In this document: piece after piece, positions 52,657 to 62,105 of the stretch
How positions within the stretch are numbered: the stretch's first letter is position 1
Layout: each line of letters starts with the position of its first letter
Assembly (NCBI GenBank): GCA_903842575.1
Contig: CAIMMM010000127.1
Location: 30,106 to 94,105, forward strand
Direction: 5' to 3'
Source: an uncultured Bacteroidota bacterium
GTDB lineage: Bacteria > Bacteroidota > Bacteroidia > Flavobacteriales > Flavobacteriaceae
Length of the DNA: 64,000 bases
Made by a program: the position numbers and the translations under genes
Notes under the pieces: generated by a model
What the model was told of the DNA's origin: nothing
The model's database searches: none
Seen by the model: the letters and a program-made list of their open reading frames with translations, nothing else

Positions 52657-55017
52657 CTATTCCTTCACAAACTTAATGTTTGCCATTCCTTTATCCGTAT
52701 TCACTTTTATAAAATAAGTCCCAGTTTTTAAGCCTGAAACATCAATAGCCGAAACCACTTCAGTATTAGTAATCGCCAACACAATCTGCCCAAGCACGTT
52801 ATAAATATTAATAGAATTTAATCCTATTGTAGCTTTAGTTTCAATATTCAAAATACTTTGTGCGGGATTTGGATACACGCTGAAAAAAGTACTGAAATCA
52901 AAATCTTGTGTTATCAATGCGGCAATGGTTGTTGTGGCAGTATTAGTAACAATCGGAGCATTATAATCAAAATAAATATTGGCACTGTTGCTGAATGTGT
53001 TTCCAAGAATCAGTGTTGGTTTTGTTTTTATTTTAAAAGCCACATAGCCGTCATTAATTCCCGTTGTAAAAGGAAGATCGATGTTTTCAAAAATGAATTC
53101 CACTTGATTCGTGTTCGTAATTCTCGTCTCAAACGAATGGCTTCCTGTTATCGGTATTAAAGAACTCACATCAAATTTATTGGTGTCAATCATATCTTTG
53201 ACTACTACATTTTGTGCGTTTGCTGTACCATCGTTTTCAAAACGAATCATGTAATGAACGTATTGCCCAACGGCATCGGGTGTTATGGTTGACCCTTCTA
53301 TACAGGTTTTATCATTAGGGTCTAATGAATTTACGACAATTTGTTTTAATAAACTTGTATTGTCAAATGGTATTTCATCACCAGATATAGGAGTAATAAC
53401 AGCTACATAATTTAATTGATATCCAGCATTTACTGGTGGAGTATCTGTTGGGGAGTTTACATGTAGGGTTAAATTTATAGTTCTAGTTTCAAAAGGTTGA
53501 AGAGTACTATAATCCCAGCTCAAGGTGTTTGTAGCTTGATTAGTTATAGCCGGTATTGCCGAAACCAAATTGGATGCCGAACCGTCAAAAGTCAAGGCTA
53601 TATTGCCCGATTGCGTGGTATTCCCTTTGTTTTTATATATGATTTTATAAATAGCATTAAAACCTGGCCTTGGTCTTAGAATTGGCAATATCACAACTTC
53701 TAAATCATTGTGAATGCCGTTGGGCACAATACAAAAGTTTTGAATATATGGACTATTTTGTTCAGGAAAAGTTACTGAAGTCGTTGCGGGAGAAATGCTG
53801 AAATAGGCTGGGTTTTCAAGTAAAGGATTTAAAATTAAAGTTCCAATACCTACTGGAATTGAGTAATTACCTGTTGTATTCTGAATTATATATTGACTAA
53901 TACTTCCAAAGGTCATAAAATATTTCATGTATGGGTAAATACCATCATTGCTATCACAACCGTTATTGTTAGCATCCCAAGTGTTTTGCCCCTGAATAGT
54001 ATAATAAACCCCTCCTGGATTAAAAAAGCAATAGGAATTTACAGTGCAATTAATGTAACCGTATTGATTTACTTTATTTTCAATGGATGTAATTTGATTT
54101 GCATCACAACAAATAAATTCTAGATTAGGATTGTATTCAAAACTAATTGGAAATTCAATTTTTCCATTTTTAATAAATAATCTAGTAAGTTGATTTTGGT
54201 TGCAATTCAATTCCTGAAGGGCAATACATTCTTTAAAATCTAATACTGTTAATTGATTTTGTTGGCAATATATTTTGTTGAGTTTAGTACATCCTGTAAC
54301 ATTTAATGAAGTTAAATGATTCGTTTGGCATTCTAAGGATTGGATATTAATACAACTAGAAACATTTAACGTAGAGATAAAATTATTACTACACAATATT
54401 TGTAAAAGACTTGTACAACCGCCAACATTTAAAGTATATAACCACCCGTCTCTACACCATAAATTTTTAAGATTAGTTAACCCTTGAACATTTAAAGAGT
54501 TCATATTATTGTTATCACAATAAAAAGTTTCAAGATTTGTTAACCCTTGTACATTTAGATTCGTAATATTGTTATTGCCACAATTAAAATAGGTTAAGTT
54601 GCTCAACCCCTGTACATTTATCGACGTGATTTGATTGCCATAACATCTCAAATCTAACATGTTGTTTAATCCAAATACATTTAAAGCTGTTATCTGATTG
54701 CTTTCACAATATAAAAATTGAAGATTGGTAAAACTTAATATCCCTTCCATAGAGGTGATGACAGGATTGGTATTATTTACATTGTTTATATTTAAGTAAC
54801 TTACTTGTTCTGCTTCACTTTGTTGAATTTCCCCATCATTATCAGCATCTATTTTAAAATAGGATGATGCTAAATTTTTAGCAATAGTATTGCTTGAGCT
54901 AGCTGCCAACAATTTTGCCTTAAAATTCGCATCAGGTATATTTACAATCTGAGCATTGAGACTACCCAAAGCAAAAAAGGAGCTGATGATTATCAAAAAG
55001 GAACTTAAATTTTTCAT
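52657..55017 (-). CDS. T9SS-secreted leucine-rich-repeat surface protein
   Basis: This 786-residue protein has a signal peptide (to about LNAQ) and an EF-hand-like loop DADNDGEIQQSEA (about 52-64). About ten leucine-rich repeats of roughly 21 residues follow (LNVQGLTNLETFYCDNNNM and similar, about 90-290), then a region with DUF11-like and conserved-repeat motifs (SLDPNDKTCIEG, about 550). It ends in a type A T9SS sorting domain (FSVYPNPAQSI). It should be exported and attached to or released from the cell surface, with protein- or ligand-binding repeats. Confidence 0.9.
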   Translation of the reverse strand: MKNLSSFLIIISSFFALGSLNAQIVNIPDANFKAKLLAASSSNTIAKNLASSYFKIDADNDGEIQQSEAEQVSYLNINNVNNTNPVITSMEGILSFTNLQFLYCESNQITALNVFGLNNMLDLRCYGNQITSINVQGLSNLTYFNCGNNNITNLNVQGLTNLETFYCDNNNMNSLNVQGLTNLKNLWCRDGWLYTLNVGGCTSLLQILCSNNFISTLNVSSCINIQSLECQTNHLTSLNVTGCTKLNKIYCQQNQLTVLDFKECIALQELNCNQNQLTRLFIKNGKIEFPISFEYNPNLEFICCDANQITSIENKVNQYGYINCTVNSYCFFNPGGVYYTIQGQNTWDANNNGCDSNDGIYPYMKYFMTFGSISQYIIQNTTGNYSIPVGIGTLILNPLLENPAYFSISPATTSVTFPEQNSPYIQNFCIVPNGIHNDLEVVILPILRPRPGFNAIYKIIYKNKGNTTQSGNIALTFDGSASNLVSAIPAITNQATNTLSWDYSTLQPFETRTINLTLHVNSPTDTPPVNAGYQLNYVAVITPISGDEIPFDNTSLLKQIVVNSLDPNDKTCIEGSTITPDAVGQYVHYMIRFENDGTANAQNVVVKDMIDTNKFDVSSLIPITGSHSFETRITNTNQVEFIFENIDLPFTTGINDGYVAFKIKTKPTLILGNTFSNSANIYFDYNAPIVTNTATTTIAALITQDFDFSTFFSVYPNPAQSILNIETKATIGLNSINIYNVLGQIVLAITNTEVVSAIDVSGLKTGTYFIKVNTDKGMANIKFVKE

Positions 55018-55213
55018 CTTAAATCATTTAAGTGTAAATATAATTTATAAAACAATAAAAAAAAGATTTTTTCTATCCAGAAAACAAAACTTTTAACAAA
55101 ACTATCTGGAAAGCTTATAAAAATAATTATTTCAATTTTAAGTTACAACTAGAGACTAATTGGCGCTCCACCCAAGGGGAACGGACAGCAGTCTATTCGT
55201 AACTAAAAACAAG

Positions 55214-55240
55214 AAACCCACTTCTTTCGAAAATGGGTTT
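55214..55240 (-). terminator. terminator of rplU-rpmA
   Basis: AAACCCA / TGGGTTT stem with inner TTC/GAA pairing, T-rich on the minus strand. It lies 24 bp past the rpmA stop. Confidence 0.7.
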
Positions 55241-55264
55241 TAATATTGTAAAGAAATTGAATCC

Positions 55265-55525
55265 TTATGCTTCAAACGGAAGTATAGAAACATAAGATTT
55301 GTTTTCTCCTTTTTTCTGGAACTTAACCACTCCATCAACTCTAGCATGTAAAGTATGATCTTTACCCATGTAAACGTTTTCACCTGGATTGTGTTTTGAA
55401 CCTCTTTGTCTTACGATGATGTTCCCAGCAATAGCAGCTTGACCTCCATAAATCTTAACGCCTAAACGTTTTGATTCTGATTCTCTACCATTCTTAGAAC
55501 TACCGACACCTTTCTTGTGAGCCAT
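55265..55525 (-). CDS. rpmA: 50S ribosomal protein L27 (bL27)
   Basis: L27 lies near the peptidyl transferase centre, its N-terminus reaching the tRNA ends. The 86-residue protein has [24 protein letters not shown] and [22 protein letters not shown]. The N-terminus begins directly with AHKKG, without the cleaved extension found in Firmicutes. It follows rplU by 23 bp, the standard rplU-rpmA order. Confidence 0.97.
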   Translation of the reverse strand: MAHKKGVGSSKNGRESESKRLGVKIYGGQAAIAGNIIVRQRGSKHNPGENVYMGKDHTLHARVDGVVKFQKKGENKSYVSILPFEA

Positions 55526-55548
55526 GACGTATAAGTTTTATATTGTTA

Positions 55549-55980
55549 TTATTCTTGTGTATCTTCTTTTTTAGCCTTTGGCGCTTTTTTCACTTTTGGC
55601 GCTTCAACCTCAACGGCCGGCGCTTCAACTTCAACTACTGCTTTTTTTGGCGCTGCTTTTTTAGCTCCTGTTGCAGATATACCTTCTATTACAATTTGAG
55701 TAAGATACTGTCTGTGACCGTTTCTCTTTTTGTAACCTTTTCTTCTTTTCTTTTTGAAAACGATTACTTTATCTCCTTTTAAGTGTTGTAACACTTTGGC
55801 TACTACTGAAGCACCTTCTATAGCTGGGGCGCCTAAAGTTACATTTCCATTATCATCTAATAAAAGAACTTTATCAAAAGAAACTTTTGAACCTTCTTCA
55901 TTAGTCAAACGGTTAACATAAACCTTTAAGTCTTTGCTTACTTTAAATTGTTGCCCTGCTATCTCTACGATTGCGTACAT
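55549..55980 (-). CDS. rplU: 50S ribosomal protein L21 (bL21) with C-terminal extension
   Basis: L21 binds 23S rRNA. The core (about residues 1-102) has YAIVEIAGQQFKVSKDLKVYV and FKKKRRKGYKKRNGHRQYLT. A tail of about 40 residues follows, made of Lys, Ala, Pro, Val and Glu (KKAAPKKAVVEVEAPAVEVE), absent from E. coli L21 (103 residues). It is alternately charged and probably disordered. First gene of rplU-rpmA. Confidence 0.96.
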   Translation of the reverse strand: MYAIVEIAGQQFKVSKDLKVYVNRLTNEEGSKVSFDKVLLLDDNGNVTLGAPAIEGASVVAKVLQHLKGDKVIVFKKKRRKGYKKRNGHRQYLTQIVIEGISATGAKKAAPKKAVVEVEAPAVEVEAPKVKKAPKAKKEDTQE

Positions 55981-56025
55981 AACAATGATGTTTAATTAAT
56001 TTTTTAATACCGACTTTTCGGGATG

Positions 56026-56055
56026 CAAATATATAACAATATATTACACCTGCAA
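56026..56055 (-). promoter_or_regulatory. promoter of rplU-rpmA
   Basis: On the minus strand TTG, exactly 19 nt, then TATATTTG. It gives a start near 56020 and a leader of about 40 nt. Confidence 0.8.
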
Positions 56056-56194
56056 CTTCATTAGTAAAAAAATATTTATTAAAAATCAGTGGGTCATAAT
56101 ATTAAAAAATAGCAATAAAAAAAGTATTTTTGATGTAACAAATTTTAGGTTTGGCATACAAACTTTACAATCAACTAGAAAATTGAAATTTTTT

Positions 56195-57523
56195 ATGAAA
56201 AAATCATTAATTGCTTTAAGTACAATGCTTATGATGGGAGGAATTGCTTCTGCTCAAAAGGTAGCTTTTGAGGAATACGATCTGGACAACGGATTGCATG
56301 TAATTTTACACAATGATCCATCGGCACCAGTTGTCATTACTTCGGTAATGTATCATGTAGGTTCCAAAGATGAAAACCCAGAAAGAACTGGTTTTGCACA
56401 CTTTTTTGAACATCTATTGTTTGAGGGAACAGAAAATATCAAACGCGGTGAATGGTTCAAAATTGTATCTTCAAATGGAGGAACAAACAACGCCAACACA
56501 TCGGAGGACAGAACCTATTATTATGAAGTTTTCCCTTCAAATAATACAGAACTTGGGTTATGGATGGAGTCCGAACGACTAATGCATCCCGTAATTAATC
56601 AAATTGGAGTTGATACTCAAAATGAAGTTGTAAAAGAAGAGAAAAGACTTCGTGTAGATAATGCTCCTTACGGAAGTTTAATTGCGGAAGTAAAGAAAAA
56701 CATGTTTAAAGTACATCCCTATCGTTGGGCAACTATTGGCTCCATGGCGCATTTAGACGCTTCAAAATTGGAAGAGTTTCAAGCGTTTAATAAAAAATTC
56801 TATTCCCCAAACAATGCCGTTTTAGTGGTTGCGGGTCAAATTGATATAGCGCAAACCAAAGCATGGGTTCAAAAATATTTTGGCGCAATTCCAAGAGGTG
56901 TTGAAATTAAAAAACAAACTTTTACCGAATCACCAATTACAGAAACTATCAAAGCGAGCTATGAAGATCCAAACATTCAAACGCCTATGGTTGTTGCTTC
57001 TTACAGAACGCCATCAATGAAAACTAGGGATTCGAAAATTTTTGATATGATTTCTACTTATTTAAGTAATGGTAAAAGTTCAAAATTGTACAAAAAAATT
57101 GTTGACGATAAAAAAATGGCCTTACAAATAGGGGCCTTCAATTACAGCCAAGAAGATTACGGGCAGTACATACTTTATGGAATGCCACAAGGTGAAAATA
57201 CAGCTGCCGACCTAATTAGAGAAATAGATGAAGAAATTGTAAAAATTCAAACGGATTTAATTTCCGAAAAAGATTTTCAAAAACTGCAAAACATCAATGA
57301 CAGCAACTATGTAGATAGCAATGCTAGTATTGAGGGTGTAGCCGAAAATTTAGCAACCTATTACTTACTGTATGGTGATGTGAATTTAATAAATACTGAA
57401 ATAAATATCTATCGCTCTATCACTCGTGAAGAAATTAGAGACATCGCTAAAAAATATCTTAATCCAAATCAACGATTAATATTGGATTATGTACCCGCAA
57501 AAGACAAAGCTGACAACAAATAA
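56195..57523 (+). CDS. M16 zinc peptidase, catalytic subunit
   Basis: This 442-residue periplasmic M16 protease has a signal peptide ending GGIASAQ. The inverted zinc motif HFFEHLLFEGT supplies HxxEH, and Glu in NEVVKEEKRLRVDN is the third ligand, so it is catalytically competent. The track starts at a TTG; the ATG at 56195 begins a normal signal peptide. Bacterial M16B enzymes often work as a pair of an active and an inactive subunit, and the second gene lies next to it, 10 bp downstream, so they should form a heterodimer. Confidence 0.92.
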   Translation: MKKSLIALSTMLMMGGIASAQKVAFEEYDLDNGLHVILHNDPSAPVVITSVMYHVGSKDENPERTGFAHFFEHLLFEGTENIKRGEWFKIVSSNGGTNNANTSEDRTYYYEVFPSNNTELGLWMESERLMHPVINQIGVDTQNEVVKEEKRLRVDNAPYGSLIAEVKKNMFKVHPYRWATIGSMAHLDASKLEEFQAFNKKFYSPNNAVLVVAGQIDIAQTKAWVQKYFGAIPRGVEIKKQTFTESPITETIKASYEDPNIQTPMVVASYRTPSMKTRDSKIFDMISTYLSNGKSSKLYKKIVDDKKMALQIGAFNYSQEDYGQYILYGMPQGENTAADLIREIDEEIVKIQTDLISEKDFQKLQNINDSNYVDSNASIEGVAENLATYYLLYGDVNLINTEINIYRSITREEIRDIAKKYLNPNQRLILDYVPAKDKADNK

Positions 57524-57533
57524 AAACACAAAA

Positions 57534-59588
57534 ATGAAAAAATCTATTATAGTATTATCAAGCTTGTTTTTAACCCTAATTATGCAAGCACAAGACAGAC
57601 CTCAACCAAAACCTGGTCCAGCACCAAGTATCAATTTAAAAAAACCTGAAACTTTTACAATGCCAAATGGGCTAAAAGTTTTAGTTGTTGAAAACCATAA
57701 ACTACCTAGAGTTTCTTTTAATTTAACCATTGATAATTCTCCTTTTGCGGAAGGGAATAAAAAGGGAGTTGATGATTTAACGAGTAGTTTAATTGGGAAT
57801 GGCTCCATGAAAACTTCAAAAGATGAATTCAATGAAGAAATTGATTTTATTGGAGCCAATATTAGTTTCTTTTCTTCCGGGGCATCCGCAAGTGGATTGT
57901 CAAAATATGCCTCTAGAATATTAGAATTAATGGCCGAAGGTGCTTTATCTCCAAACTTTACTCAAGAAGAGTTTGACAAAGAAAAAGATAAATTAATTGA
58001 AAGTTTAAAAACACAAGAAAAAAGTGTAACCGCTGTAGCGGGAAGAGTGGAAAACGTTTTGGCTTATGGTAAAGATCATCCTGCAGGAGAATATTTGGCA
58101 GAAGCAACTATAAATAATGTTTCTCTAGCCGATGTAAAAGAAAATTATCAAAGTTATTTTGTTCCAGAAAATGCCTATTTGGTTATTGTTGGGGATGTAA
58201 AGTTTAAAGACACGAAAAAAATGGTAGAAAAACTATTTAGTTCTTGGACAAAAGCAACTGCTCCTAAATTAACCTATTCAAACCCTAGCAATGTTCAATA
58301 TACACAAATCAATTTTGTGGATATGCCAAATGCTGTTCAATCGGAAATCTCGATAATCAATACCGTAAACACTAAATTAGCCGACCCAGATTTGTTTCCT
58401 TTAATCTTGGCAAATCAAGTTCTTGGAGGAGATTTTAACGGTTATTTGAATATGAATTTACGTGAAAAACATGGCTGGACTTATGGTTCGTACTCAAGTG
58501 TCGGATTCGACAAATACATTTCAAGTAAATTCAAAGCTAATGCACAAGTAAGAAATGCCGTTACAGACAGTTCTGTTGTAGAGGCGCTTAAAGAAATCGG
58601 AAGAATTAGAACAGAAAAAGTTTCGGAAGAAGTTTTGAATAACGTTAAAGCTGGTTACATCGGGAAATTTGTAATGCAAGTAGAAAAGCCAGAAACCGTT
58701 GCTCGTTATGCTTTAAATATACAAACACAAGGTTTGCCGGCGGATTTTTATGAAAACTACATTAAAAATATTAATGCAGTTACTACCGATGATGTGATGA
58801 GAGTTGCTAATAAATATTTTCTTGCCGATAATTTAAGAATAATAGTTACAGGAAAAGGTTCTGAAGTAATTTCTGGTTTGGAAAAATTAAAAATTCCGAT
58901 GTTCTATTTTGATAAATTTGGAAATCCAACCGAAAAACCAGCTATGAAAAAACCAGCTCCAATAGGAGTAACGGTTAAAACTGTTTTAGACAATTATATC
59001 AAAGCAATTGGTGGAGAAAAAGCAATTGCAACTGTTAAAACTATTTTCTCAACAGGAACCGCAACAATTCCACAAGCTCCAGCACCTTTAAAATACACTT
59101 CTAAAAAAGACGTAAAAGGAAAGTCTTTCTTTAGCATTGAAATGGAAGGTATGGGAGAATTGTCAAAACAAGTAATCAATGAAAAAGGTGGTTATGGTGT
59201 AAATCAAGGTGTGAGAAAAGAATTGACGGCGGAAGAATTTGCTGAGAAAAAAACAGCCGCAACTACTTTTGAAGAAGTTGCATTAGCTAAAAAAACCGAC
59301 TTGGTTTTAGACGGAATTGAAACATTAAATGGAAGTGACGCTTACATTATTAAAAATGGAAAAGCAACTCTTTATTATGACGTAGCTTCTGGATTAAAAG
59401 TTTTAGAATCAAAACTTTTTGAAAAAGGCGATAAAAAAATGACTGTAACAACAAACTATACAGATTATAGAGCCGTAAAAGGTGTTAAAGTTCCATACGA
59501 AATTATAATAAATCAAGGGTTTGAATTGGATTTCAAAATGACCGATGTGAAAATCAACGAAGGTGTATTGGATACCGATTTTCAATAA
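57534..59588 (+). CDS. M16 peptidase-like, zinc-free subunit with extra C-terminal domain
   Basis: This 684-residue M16-family protein has a signal peptide ending MQAQ; its start is the ATG at 57534, not the longer ORF. Where M16 enzymes carry HxxEH it reads GVDDLTSSLIGNGS, so the zinc site is lost. The M16 region (to about 470) keeps the substrate-side HGWTYGSYS motif. A C-terminal domain (about 490-684) starts YIKAIGGEKAIATVKTIF and resembles LolA/outer-membrane-lipoprotein-sorting-like folds. It is the likely non-catalytic partner of the preceding gene. Confidence 0.9.
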   Translation: MKKSIIVLSSLFLTLIMQAQDRPQPKPGPAPSINLKKPETFTMPNGLKVLVVENHKLPRVSFNLTIDNSPFAEGNKKGVDDLTSSLIGNGSMKTSKDEFNEEIDFIGANISFFSSGASASGLSKYASRILELMAEGALSPNFTQEEFDKEKDKLIESLKTQEKSVTAVAGRVENVLAYGKDHPAGEYLAEATINNVSLADVKENYQSYFVPENAYLVIVGDVKFKDTKKMVEKLFSSWTKATAPKLTYSNPSNVQYTQINFVDMPNAVQSEISIINTVNTKLADPDLFPLILANQVLGGDFNGYLNMNLREKHGWTYGSYSSVGFDKYISSKFKANAQVRNAVTDSSVVEALKEIGRIRTEKVSEEVLNNVKAGYIGKFVMQVEKPETVARYALNIQTQGLPADFYENYIKNINAVTTDDVMRVANKYFLADNLRIIVTGKGSEVISGLEKLKIPMFYFDKFGNPTEKPAMKKPAPIGVTVKTVLDNYIKAIGGEKAIATVKTIFSTGTATIPQAPAPLKYTSKKDVKGKSFFSIEMEGMGELSKQVINEKGGYGVNQGVRKELTAEEFAEKKTAATTFEEVALAKKTDLVLDGIETLNGSDAYIIKNGKATLYYDVASGLKVLESKLFEKGDKKMTVTTNYTDYRAVKGVKVPYEIIINQGFELDFKMTDVKINEGVLDTDFQ

Positions 59589-59610
59589 TCAAATGCTACC
59601 ACAATTTAAA

Positions 59611-59636
59611 GACCGCCATCACTGGCGGTCTTTTTT
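59611..59636. terminator. bidirectional terminator between the M16 pair and the EamA gene
   Basis: GACCGCCA-TCAC-TGGCGGTC, an 8-bp GC-rich stem followed by TTTTTT; the two genes converge on it. Confidence 0.92.
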
Positions 59637-60501
59637 ATTTCTTATTAGCCAAATATACCCCTATTAATATAACAAACGCACCCAAAAATTGAATTGGCGT
59701 CAGCATTTCATTATCAAGCATTCCCCAAAAGAAAGCCACAACAGGGATTAGATACGTTACGGATGCCGCAAAAACTGGCGAAGACATTTGAACCAATTTA
59801 AAGAAAAGGATATTGGCAATTCCAGTTCCTACTACAGCCAATACCATTATAAAAAGCATGGCATGTTGCGTTTCTTGGTGATAAATAACTTCGGTAAAAT
59901 CGGCACATAACAATATGACTAAAGCCGGAATAAGCATTATCGAAAAATTACCCGTTGTGATGCTTAAAGGAGTTAGATTGGATAAATATTTCTTGATTAA
60001 GTTAACATTGATAGCATAACAAAGAGAAGCAATAATAACCAAGAATGCATAATAATTATTGTGATTTTCCACGTAACTATTGCCATTCAAAATTAAAACC
60101 GAAGTTCCAATTAATCCAATGATAACACCAAAAAATTGTATTCTCTTGAATCTTAATCCAAAAAAAAGCATACTTACAAGTAATGTATTCAAAGGAGTTA
60201 ATGAGTTGAGAATGGAACTCACCGAACTACTGATTTGTGTTTGAGCAATGGAAAACAAATATACCGGAAGGAAAGTGCCGAATAGTGCTGTTATCGCAAT
60301 GTATTTCCATTGATGTTTAGGGATTTTTGTCACACTTTTGAACCCAATTATCAAAAGAAAAACGGCACAAAAAATGATTCGCAACGAACCCAATTGAAAT
60401 GGATTTAATCCAACCAAACCTTTTTTTATAAGGATGAAGGAACTTCCCCAAATTAGCGCAAGCACTATAAGTAAAATCCATTTTAACTGTTTTGAAAGCA
60501 T
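59635..60501 (-). CDS. DMT superfamily permease (EamA family)
   Basis: This 288-residue permease has ten transmembrane helices in two EamA repeats. It has typical features such as LIWGSSFILIKKGLVGLNPFQLGSLRI in repeat 1 and YLIPVVAFFWGMLDNEMLTPIQFLGAFVILIGVY in repeat 2. Family members export amino acids or other metabolites; the substrate is not readable. It is monocistronic and divergent from the HMA gene. Confidence 0.92.
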   Translation of the reverse strand: MLSKQLKWILLIVLALIWGSSFILIKKGLVGLNPFQLGSLRIIFCAVFLLIIGFKSVTKIPKHQWKYIAITALFGTFLPVYLFSIAQTQISSSVSSILNSLTPLNTLLVSMLFFGLRFKRIQFFGVIIGLIGTSVLILNGNSYVENHNNYYAFLVIIASLCYAINVNLIKKYLSNLTPLSITTGNFSIMLIPALVILLCADFTEVIYHQETQHAMLFIMVLAVVGTGIANILFFKLVQMSSPVFAASVTYLIPVVAFFWGMLDNEMLTPIQFLGAFVILIGVYLANKK

Positions 60502-60562
60502 TGAAATTATTTAGATTGCAAATTTTGTAATTTTTTTGTGATTTATCGATTTTATTTTTTGC

Positions 60563-60570
60563 TACTTTTG
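60563..60570 (+). promoter_or_regulatory. promoter -7 box of the HMA lipoprotein gene
   Basis: TACTTTTG matches TAnnTTTG and ends 30 nt before the ATG. A TTTG lies about 24 nt upstream, slightly far. Confidence 0.5.
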
Positions 60571-60600
60571 TCAATGAATCCCAATTAAATAATCTTAATC

Positions 60601-60984
60601 ATGAATTTCTCCAAATCGATATTATCCATTGCTATTACTTCTTTGCTTTTTATAAGTTGCAAAGAGGCTCCAAGTGATTCCCCTGCAAACAATCAACTTT
60701 CGAATTCATCCTCTGAGAAAAAAGAAATAGCTGCTGCTGTAAAACCAGAAACAGCCACTTTTCACATTGAAGGAATGAGTTGTGCCATAGGTTGTGCTAA
60801 AACAATAGAAAAAAAATTATCCGAAATGAATGGCGTTCAAAAAGCCGCAGTAGATTTTGATAAAAAAGAAGCCATTGTAGAATTTGACGCCACGATACAA
60901 ACCCCTGAAAAATTAACGCAAGCTGTTGAATCGACAGGTGACGGAGAAACGTATAAAGTTTCTGAAATGAAAACCAAAACGTAA
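60601..60984 (+). CDS. heavy-metal-associated (HMA) domain lipoprotein
   Basis: This 127-residue lipoprotein has lipobox LLFISC, a Ser/Asn linker and one HMA domain (about residues 55-127) with the ferredoxin-like alternation TFHIEGMSC...KKAAVDFDKKEAIVEF. The metal-binding loop reads GMSCAIGCA, with three residues between the cysteines (CxxxC) rather than the usual CxxC. It probably binds a soft metal such as Cu(I) at the cell envelope. No P-type ATPase gene is adjacent. Confidence 0.9.
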   Translation: MNFSKSILSIAITSLLFISCKEAPSDSPANNQLSNSSSEKKEIAAAVKPETATFHIEGMSCAIGCAKTIEKKLSEMNGVQKAAVDFDKKEAIVEFDATIQTPEKLTQAVESTGDGETYKVSEMKTKT

Positions 60985-61004
60985 TTGTAATTATAATTCA
61001 AATA

Positions 61005-61032
61005 AAAAAGGAACTCAATTGAGTTCCTTTTT
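61005..61032. terminator. bidirectional terminator between the HMA gene and gldD
   Basis: A near-perfect palindrome, AAAAAGGAACTC-AATT-GAGTTCCTTTTT, with T runs on both sides. It overlaps the gldD stop end. Confidence 0.9.
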
Positions 61033-61601
61033 TATTTCCACTTGATGGTTTCCAATAAGCGTTTCATGTCATTTTTTACAAAACTTTCAGCTGGTAATAT
61101 AGAGTCAAAATTGGGTTTTGCGTAGAAATATACTGACCCAGTTACAAAATGTTTTACACTATCGGTAGCATAAAATAATGAATTTGTTGCTGCATTTCCA
61201 GTAACATCATAAAACATTCCATAAACTTTTCTTTCAGAATTTATAAACGGTTGTTCTGTAATTTCATCTGCCTTTTGAGTGTGGCGCTTGTATGTTAAGC
61301 TTTGCGCATCACGCAATAAAGCATTAACATCATTATTCACTGTTTTATAAGTGATGTAAATGGTGGCTTTCATTTTTGGATATTCTATAGTGAAACCACA
61401 ATTTTTATCTTCCTTAATAATGGCATCATTATTCATTTCAAATTCAAAAGGACAGTGATTGCTAAATGCCGCATATTCGGCAACTGGATAATCCAATCGC
61501 AACTGGCTTGATGGTTTTGGTAGCACATCATTTTTACAACTTACAACTACGACGAATAGCAATAAGCCAAAAAAAAGACAACTGATTTTTTTATAAATCA
61601 T
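61032..61601 (-). CDS. gldD: gliding motility lipoprotein GldD
   Basis: GldD is an outer-membrane or periplasmic lipoprotein needed for flavobacterial gliding and T9SS function. The lipobox is VVVVSCKND, and the conserved segments are PKPSSQLRLDYPVAEYAAF, NCGFTIEYPKMKATIYITY and GSVYFYAKPNFDSILPAE. The track ORF begins inside ssb; the ATG at 61601 (MIYKKISC) begins a proper lipoprotein signal, giving 189 residues. It follows ssb by 22 bp, whereas in studied Flavobacterium strains gldE lies beside gldD. Confidence 0.92.
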   Translation of the reverse strand: MIYKKISCLFFGLLLFVVVVSCKNDVLPKPSSQLRLDYPVAEYAAFSNHCPFEFEMNNDAIIKEDKNCGFTIEYPKMKATIYITYKTVNNDVNALLRDAQSLTYKRHTQKADEITEQPFINSERKVYGMFYDVTGNAATNSLFYATDSVKHFVTGSVYFYAKPNFDSILPAESFVKNDMKRLLETIKWK

Positions 61602-61623
61602 TAAAGTTTTAAAATTAAAAGTT

Positions 61624-62061
61624 TCAAAACGGCAAATCATTCTCTGGAGCTGCAGTGTTTGGTGTTTCAAAATTAGCTGGTTTTTGATCCGTTGAGGGCG
61701 CATGCCTCATTCCGTCCGCCTCTTTTTTTGTAGATAAAAAAATGAATTCGGTAACTTGAATTTCGGTAATGTATTTTGTTGACCCATCTTCGGCTTGCCA
61801 TTGGCGAGATTTAATTCTGCCTTCAATATAAATTTTATCGCCTTTTGATAAGTATTTTTCACATATTTCGGCAGCTTTGTTTTTCACTACCATGTTATGC
61901 CATTCTGTAGAGGTGATTTTTTCGTTGGTTTGCTTGTTGATATATATCTCATTGGTGGCCAAGGAAAAACGTCCAATGCAATTCCCACCCTCGAAATAAT
62001 GCATTTTTACATCTTCACCAAGGTGGCCTATCAACATAACTTTATTCAAAGTCCCACTCAT
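61624..62061 (-). CDS. ssb: single-stranded DNA-binding protein
   Basis: SSB binds ssDNA as a tetramer and recruits partners through its acidic tail. The 145-residue protein has the OB-fold core MLIGHLGEDVKMHYFEGG, TEWHNMVVKNKAAEICEKYL and KGDKIYIEGRIKSRQW, then a short linker and the tail ENDLPF. It lies between mutY and gldD on the same strand. The same DLPF tail appears in the window's DUF3127 protein. Confidence 0.95.
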   Translation of the reverse strand: MSGTLNKVMLIGHLGEDVKMHYFEGGNCIGRFSLATNEIYINKQTNEKITSTEWHNMVVKNKAAEICEKYLSKGDKIYIEGRIKSRQWQAEDGSTKYITEIQVTEFIFLSTKKEADGMRHAPSTDQKPANFETPNTAAPENDLPF

Positions 62062-62105
62062 TTTGTATCAATTTACTCCTCCAAATTTACATATTTTTTT
62101 GAAAA

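Noticed and set aside
55140-55200. GC-richer patch GGCGCTCCACCCAAGGGGAACGG in the rpmA-LRR gap
   Set aside because: It looked like a remnant element but I found no repeat, ORF or fold to support a feature.
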